A DNA stretch of 64,000 bases from Acidimicrobiia bacterium. GTDB taxonomy: Bacteria; Actinomycetota; Acidimicrobiia; Spongiisociales; ZC4RG35. Position numbers and translations under genes: made by a program. Shown here piece by piece: positions 58,987-64,000 of this stretch. The DNA lies in assembly GCA_025928935.1 (NCBI GenBank), contig JAICNB010000004.1, forward strand, positions 19,687-83,686, in the 5' to 3' direction. Position 1 is the stretch's first letter. Each line of letters begins with the position of its first letter. The notes below the pieces were generated by a model. That model saw only the letters and a program-made list of their open reading frames with translations. It was not told the origin of the DNA and did no database searches.

Positions 58987-60378
58987 ATGAGGCTAGGTAG
59001 GACAAGACCGTTGCGGGGATGGTTCGGACGTCTCCGGCCCACCGTGCAGCGCAGGCTGCGCATCGCTGTGCCCTACTCCCTGATGGGTGCGTTCGCCCTG
59101 GTCGGCTCGTTCGTCGTGTCCGATATGCCCAACTGGCTCTACTGGTTCCCTTTCGCAGTCCTCTTCATCCTCCTCGAGTTCTTCGCCGTCGAAGTCAACG
59201 ACCGGATGCTGCAGTCCTCATCGGTGATGGTGGCGATGAGCGCTGGGGTCATAATGGCGATGAGCCCTGGCTCCGACGCCATGTTCGGGCTCGCCCTCAT
59301 GGGTGCCCTGGCGCTGTTCACTCCGCTCGACTTCAAGGAGAAGCGCTGGTTCCAGCCGGTGGCCAACTTCGGGCAGATCGTCACCGCCTGCGCCGTGTCG
59401 GGGTGGATCCTCGATGTGAACCTCGATGGGACCCGAATCACCGCCGGATCCCTCATCCACGTCCTATGGGTGTCGGCGCTGGCCGCCCTGGCCTACACCA
59501 CGGTGCAGACGGTCCTGGTCCGTCATGCTGTCAAGGTCGTCTTCGGACGGGACAATCTCGAGCCCTGGTCACAGATGCCGATCCTCTTCGGGGGACAGGT
59601 CGCAATGGGGCTGGTCGGTGGTCTCATCGGCGCCGCCTTCCTGATCGCCGGGGGCCAAGCCATCATCGTCTTCATCGTCGGCGTGTACGCCATCGGCCAC
59701 ATGTCGCTGTACGCCTTCGCCCAGCTCCGCGAGTCACACATCGGGTCGATCCGTGGATTCGTCAAGACCCTCGAGGCCAAGGACATGTACACCCGCGGCC
59801 ATACCGAGCGTGTCGCCTTCTTCGCCCAGATGATCGGCGAGGAGATGGGCTTCAACGGGACCCAGCTGGAGACCCTGCGCTGGTCGGCGCTGATCCACGA
59901 CCTGGGCAAGCTGGCGGTCCCGACCGAGCTGATCCGGAAGCGGGGACGTCTCGACGAAGACGAGTACGCCGACATGAAGGCCCATGCTCAGCTGGTCGAG
60001 GAGATTCTGGCCGAGGTGGACTTCCTCCAGCCGATGGTGGAGATCGCCTCGGGGCACCACAGCAACTTCGACGGGAGCGGGTACGGGGGGAGCGGGCACA
60101 CTCACGGTGACTCACCCAAGCTGGAGGCCTGCATCGTGGCTGTGGCTGATGCCTTCGACGCCATGACCTCGGCCCGGTCGTACAGGATGGCGCTCTCCCA
60201 GCAATACGCGATCTCGGAGCTGAGGGTGCACGCGGGCGGACAGTTCCACCCCGACGTGGTGGACGCCTTCGAGAAGGCCCTGGAAAAGACCGGGCGTCGT
60301 TGGGGGGCACCCCACGTGAACGACGAGGAGATGGCCCGTCGTCTCGCCGAGGAGCCGGAGCTGACTCTCCGTGGCTAG
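58987..60378 (+). CDS. membrane protein with HD-GYP-like phosphohydrolase domain
   Basis: Multi-TM N-terminus; TRGHTERVAFFAQMIGEEMG, ALIHDLGKLAVPTELIRKRGRLDEDEYADMKAH, GHHSNFDGSGYGG...VAVADAFDAMTSARSYRMAL. Confidence 0.9.
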   Translation: MRLGRTRPLRGWFGRLRPTVQRRLRIAVPYSLMGAFALVGSFVVSDMPNWLYWFPFAVLFILLEFFAVEVNDRMLQSSSVMVAMSAGVIMAMSPGSDAMFGLALMGALALFTPLDFKEKRWFQPVANFGQIVTACAVSGWILDVNLDGTRITAGSLIHVLWVSALAALAYTTVQTVLVRHAVKVVFGRDNLEPWSQMPILFGGQVAMGLVGGLIGAAFLIAGGQAIIVFIVGVYAIGHMSLYAFAQLRESHIGSIRGFVKTLEAKDMYTRGHTERVAFFAQMIGEEMGFNGTQLETLRWSALIHDLGKLAVPTELIRKRGRLDEDEYADMKAHAQLVEEILAEVDFLQPMVEIASGHHSNFDGSGYGGSGHTHGDSPKLEACIVAVADAFDAMTSARSYRMALSQQYAISELRVHAGGQFHPDVVDAFEKALEKTGRRWGAPHVNDEEMARRLAEEPELTLRG

Positions 60379-61615
60379 CTGGAGCCCGCGCGCCTTGGCG
60401 ATCGTCTCCTGGATGTACGTCGTCGTCGTCGCCGCCATCGGTCTCTACGCGGCCACCCTGGCATCGCTCGACCCGGTGACGATCCTGGTGGCGGTCACCG
60501 CCCTGGTCCTGGCCTCGATGGTGAGCGTCCCGGTCTCGAACTCGGGCAATCGGTTCACGGTCGGCCTCGCCGTTGCCGCCGCGGTCCCCATGGTCCTCGG
60601 TCCAACCGACGAAGTGGATCTCCCGGGTTCGATCGCGGTGTATGGGCTGGGCCTGGCGATCGTCTGGGCGCTCCGCTACTCACGTGGTGAGAAGCACAAC
60701 GACCTCCTGCCCACCCTGGTGCGGAGGTTCGCCGGTTACGCGACCTATGCCACGGTGTACGCCGCTCTCCGGACAGGGCCTTTCACCGACATGAACGGTG
60801 GTTGGGCGGACCTGGTCCCCTTCGGCGTGGCCCTGCTGGCATGGATGGCGGTGGAGGTATTCCTCAGGGCGATGCTGGTCGTGGGCAAGAGAGAGCTCTC
60901 CCGGAGCTATCTGGCCCGATCGCTCATCCACGATCTCAACGTCTTCCTCGGGCTCGCGCTGACCGGGGGCCTGTTCGGAGAGCTTTGGCCCACCATCCGC
61001 TGGTGGGCACTTCCCATCGCCGCCCTGCCCTACTCGTTCGCCCACCTCGCCTTCCTGCGCTTCCAGGAGACGAAAGTCACCTACAAACAGACCATCCGGG
61101 CCCTGGCACGGATCCCGGAGGTGTCGGGACTGGGGGTCGACGGCCACGCCGACCGGACCACGGATCTGGCGGCGACGATCGCCAAGGAGATCGGGCTCGG
61201 ACCGGTGGAAGTCGAAGATGTCGAGTACACCGGGCTGATGCACGACATCGGGCGCGTCAGCCTCAACGAGCCCCAGATCGTGCTCCACGGGTACACCAAC
61301 GACGACATCGCCCGGTGGAGCTCGGAGATCATCGCCGAGTCGCCTTACCTGAGCCGGGTCGCCACCCATGTCCGGCATCAGTACGAGCCTTACCGCAAGC
61401 CTGGCGAGCAGTCGGACCCCGAGGTTTCCGACGTCTCACGCATCGTCAAGGTCGCGGCCGCATACGACTGGCAGGTGCATCTGGAGGGCCTGTCCCCGCT
61501 TCAGGCATTGGAGGTGCTCCACAGCGGCGCCGCCTACGACTTCGACCCGGAGGTTGTTGCGTCTTTGCGAAGGATCCTGGAGACCCGGGGCGTCCTCACT
61601 CCGGTCCGCGTCTGA
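60371..61615 (+). CDS. membrane protein with divergent HD-GYP-like domain, tandem partner
   Basis: Multi-TM N-terminus; VDGHADRTTDLAATIAKEIGL, YTGLMHDIGRVSL, VRHQYEPYRKP, RIVKVAAAYDW; start overlaps the upstream stop by 8 bp. Confidence 0.82.
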   Translation: MASWSPRALAIVSWMYVVVVAAIGLYAATLASLDPVTILVAVTALVLASMVSVPVSNSGNRFTVGLAVAAAVPMVLGPTDEVDLPGSIAVYGLGLAIVWALRYSRGEKHNDLLPTLVRRFAGYATYATVYAALRTGPFTDMNGGWADLVPFGVALLAWMAVEVFLRAMLVVGKRELSRSYLARSLIHDLNVFLGLALTGGLFGELWPTIRWWALPIAALPYSFAHLAFLRFQETKVTYKQTIRALARIPEVSGLGVDGHADRTTDLAATIAKEIGLGPVEVEDVEYTGLMHDIGRVSLNEPQIVLHGYTNDDIARWSSEIIAESPYLSRVATHVRHQYEPYRKPGEQSDPEVSDVSRIVKVAAAYDWQVHLEGLSPLQALEVLHSGAAYDFDPEVVASLRRILETRGVLTPVRV

Positions 61616-61686
61616 ACCGACTCTTCGCCTCCTGTGCGCAGCCGGCCACCTGTGAGGTGGCGCGTGCACACGACACGAGATCCCCG

Positions 61687-62277
61687 CTAGGTCTTGCTCG
61701 CGGATCCGGGCTGGGCGTGGGCGCCCCGCTTGAAATAGCGACGGGGTCGTCGTAGCTCGAACTCCAGGAACCGCCCCAACCCGACGGCGAGGAAGACGTC
61801 ACCCAGGCTGATCACCTGGCCGACACCCCCAATCCGGAGAGGGATGACGTCGGCGAAGGCCGTCAGATGTGAGCTCGAGTCGAGCAGCACGTGCTTGTAG
61901 GTGCCGGAAAGATCGGGCGCGGAGATGGTGAACCCGCTGGCGACCTCGGCCGCCTCGGCGAGAACGGGCATGCCTCCGTTGATCGCGATCACGGTGAAGT
62001 TCATGAGGACCCCCAAACCGGCCAGCCACATCCCCGGGCTTCTGCGATTGAGGAGGACCAGTCCCATGAGCAACACATAGGAGATCAGCACCATGGCCAG
62101 CCCGAGACCTTCCGCCCAACTCGTGTCGGGGAGCCAGGCAGTCGCGACCTGCAGCCCCAACGCAACGAGCAGAAGCCACCAGTAACGGAGCTCGATGTCA
62201 CCCAGGTTGGTGAGACGGCCCCCGCGCAGAACCGCCATAGCCAGGGCGATGAACAGGACGATGGCCAGCCATAGCAT
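61687..62277 (-). CDS. DUF5317-like membrane protein
   Basis: MLWLAIVLFIALAMAVLRGGRLTNLGDIELRYWWLLLVALGLQ; NFTVIAINGGMPV; five hydrophobic segments. Confidence 0.72.
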   Translation of the reverse strand: MLWLAIVLFIALAMAVLRGGRLTNLGDIELRYWWLLLVALGLQVATAWLPDTSWAEGLGLAMVLISYVLLMGLVLLNRRSPGMWLAGLGVLMNFTVIAINGGMPVLAEAAEVASGFTISAPDLSGTYKHVLLDSSSHLTAFADVIPLRIGGVGQVISLGDVFLAVGLGRFLEFELRRPRRYFKRGAHAQPGSASKT

Positions 62278-62335
62278 GTGCTTCGACGGTAATACCTGGT
62301 GTCAAGTGAGATGCCGGCAATGGCAGGGGTGAGGC

Positions 62336-63094
62336 TTGGTCGAATACGAAGTGAACGAGGGTAGGGCGACCATCACCATCTCCGACCCGGAGCGGCGCAA
62401 CCCGATATCGGTGACGACCATGGAGGGCCTGCTCGAGGCAACGGGGAAGGGCCTCGACGATCGTTCTGTTCGTGTCCTGGTCTACACGGGAGCAGGGGAC
62501 GTGTTCTCCGCGGGCGGTGACCTGTCAAGCTCGTTCGTTGACGACGCTGTCGGCCTCCACCGGGAACGGGGGATCTTGGCCGATCTCTTCCGCCTGATGA
62601 TTCGCGGGGGCAAGCCCACGGTGGCGCGAGTGAACGGCCATGCCCTTGCGGGCGGGTTCGGCCTCGCCATCGCCTGCGACGTGACGATTTGCGTCGACGA
62701 CGCCAAGCTCGGCACGACCGAGGTCGCAGTCGGCCTGTGGCCGATGATGATCTCGGCGCTCCTGGTCAGGGTGATGCCGAGGAAGGCGGCACTCGAGCTG
62801 ATGCTCACTGGTCGGGTGATCGACCCCTTCGAGGCTCAGCGTCTCGGCGCTGTCTCCCGGGTGGTGTCGAGCGCCGACCTCGACCGGGCCGTGGACGAGA
62901 CCGTGGCGGCGCTCCAGTCGAAGAGCGCAGCCACCCTCATGATCGGACGTGACTCGTATCACGGTATCGCCGACCTCGACTTCGATGCTGCCCTGGACAG
63001 ATTGCAGGTCGGTTTGACCTCCGTCGCCATGAGCGATGACGCCGCGGAGGGGGTCGCCGCTTTCCTGGAGAAGCGGGAGCCGAGATGGGTTTAG
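62336..63094 (+). CDS. enoyl-CoA hydratase/isomerase family protein
   Basis: VLVYTGAGDVFSAGGDLSS; VARVNGHALAGGFGLAIACDVTICVDDAKLGTTEVAVGLWP; TTG start. Confidence 0.92.
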   Translation: MVEYEVNEGRATITISDPERRNPISVTTMEGLLEATGKGLDDRSVRVLVYTGAGDVFSAGGDLSSSFVDDAVGLHRERGILADLFRLMIRGGKPTVARVNGHALAGGFGLAIACDVTICVDDAKLGTTEVAVGLWPMMISALLVRVMPRKAALELMLTGRVIDPFEAQRLGAVSRVVSSADLDRAVDETVAALQSKSAATLMIGRDSYHGIADLDFDAALDRLQVGLTSVAMSDDAAEGVAAFLEKREPRWV

Positions 63095-63819
63095 GGCAAG
63101 CGGACGTTGCCACGGCGCCCAGGGCAGGGAAACGGGGCAGACGTGCCGCGGAGATCCTCGGGTGGACACTCATCTGGACCGGCCTCTACATGTTCGGCTA
63201 CGTGGGCTGGCTGCTCTTCGGCACCGATCTGGTCAACGCACGCGTCCAGCACGAGGCAGTGAGCCATCTCGAGACCCGATTCGACGAGGCGGCCGAATTG
63301 CCGCCCGAGATCGAAGAGGTGGTTGTCGAGGACGAGGTGGTGGTCGAGCGCGTTCTGGAGGATGCCCCGGCCGATGACACAGGTTTCGCCATGCTGCGGG
63401 TGCCGAAAGTGGGTCTGGAGGCAGTCGTGTTCGAGGGCGTGGCCACCGAGACGCTGGCAAAGGGCCCCGGCCACATGCCGGGCACCGCGTTGCCCGGCCA
63501 GCCTGGGAACTCGGTCATCTCGGGGCACAGGACGACGCATGGGCGCCCCTTCCACGATTTCGACCTGCTCGTGCCCGGCGATCTGATCGAAGTCGACACC
63601 GGCATCGGGACACATGTCTACGAGGTGCGTGATTCATTCATCGTCGCCCCCAGCGACGTCTGGGTCACCGAGGACAGGGATGGGGGCTGGTTGACTCTGA
63701 CAACGTGCAACCCGAAGTACTCGGCGCGGGAGCGTCTGATCATCACCGCCGAGCTCGTGTCCGGCCCGAACGCCGAGTACATCGCCACCCTCGACGACAG
63801 CGCACTGCCGGTTGCCTAG
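63085..63819 (+). CDS. class E-type sortase
   Basis: N-terminal TM; MLRVPKVGLEAVVFEGV, NSVISGHRTTHGRPFHDFDLL (His), LTLTTCNPKYSARERLIITAEL (TxTTC catalytic Cys). Confidence 0.92.
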   Translation: MGLGQADVATAPRAGKRGRRAAEILGWTLIWTGLYMFGYVGWLLFGTDLVNARVQHEAVSHLETRFDEAAELPPEIEEVVVEDEVVVERVLEDAPADDTGFAMLRVPKVGLEAVVFEGVATETLAKGPGHMPGTALPGQPGNSVISGHRTTHGRPFHDFDLLVPGDLIEVDTGIGTHVYEVRDSFIVAPSDVWVTEDRDGGWLTLTTCNPKYSARERLIITAELVSGPNAEYIATLDDSALPVA

Positions 63820-63821
63820 TG

Positions 63822-64000
63822 GTCCGTCGCTGAATTAGTTGACTCTGGCATGGTTCAGGTCATGGAGGTGCCGGCGGGGGCTCGGGTGGAGTTGGACCGA
63901 TGGCTCGGTCGTCGGTGTTGCCGCATCGGCAGGTCGTGCAGGCGAAGGCGCTGTTGGCATTGGCTGATGGGCGGTCGGTGCGTTCGACAGCGAAGAACTC
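63822..64000 (+). mobile_element. 5' end of probable IS630-like transposase/element, truncated at window edge, possible frameshift
   Basis: Frame from 63850 reads MVQVMEVPAGARVELDRWLGRR, frame from 63900 reads MARSSVLPHRQVVQAKALLALADGRSVRSTAKN, together resembling an IS630-type transposase N-terminus. Confidence 0.45.

Noticed and set aside
58569-59063. ORFs 58569-58829 (+) and 58581-59063 (-) over the HD-gene leader
   Set aside because: Translations lack any domain character, and the - strand ORF runs into the HD gene 5' end; region treated as noncoding.
1-64000. CRISPR array, prophage, integron or rRNA operon
   Set aside because: No periodic repeat-spacer pattern, no phage structural or integrase genes, and no 16S/23S-like sequence seen.

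Overview
The 64 kb window is high-GC, gene-dense bacterial chromosome. It looks like an actinobacterium, possibly of the Acidimicrobiia type: F420-linked genes (CofC, an LLM-class oxidoreductase), inositol-3-phosphate synthase, menA/menB/menE, a class E-type sortase and many GTG/TTG starts. I support about 65 protein-coding genes, one tRNA-Glu, one cobalamin riboswitch and the edge of a probable IS630-like element at the right end. There is no CRISPR array, no rRNA and no clear prophage. Most of the content is housekeeping. Recognisable blocks are gltX plus tRNA-Glu, dsbB-thioredoxin, murA-spoIID, meaB/ppdK, menABE, an orphan sufB, two CNNM/CBS transporters, an mprAB-pepD-like response regulator-kinase-HtrA set, a B12-riboswitch-btuFCD-cobO operon, an AfsR-like cyclase/NB-ARC regulator, a Clp_N/HTH pair, rlmN and a sortase. 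The strongest candidates for a second look are: (1) an approximately 480-bp noncoding region (58503-58986) with several hairpins and a possible pseudoknot, upstream of a tandem pair of membrane HD-domain proteins with altered HD-GYP motifs; (2) a complete translational switch downstream of the cobalamin aptamer; (3) palindromes upstream of the orphan sufB and of the Clp_N/HTH pair; (4) a sigma factor with a degenerate region 4.2; (5) a hairpin-plus-T-tract upstream of an M23 peptidase gene. All assignments come from reading translated motifs; no database search was run.
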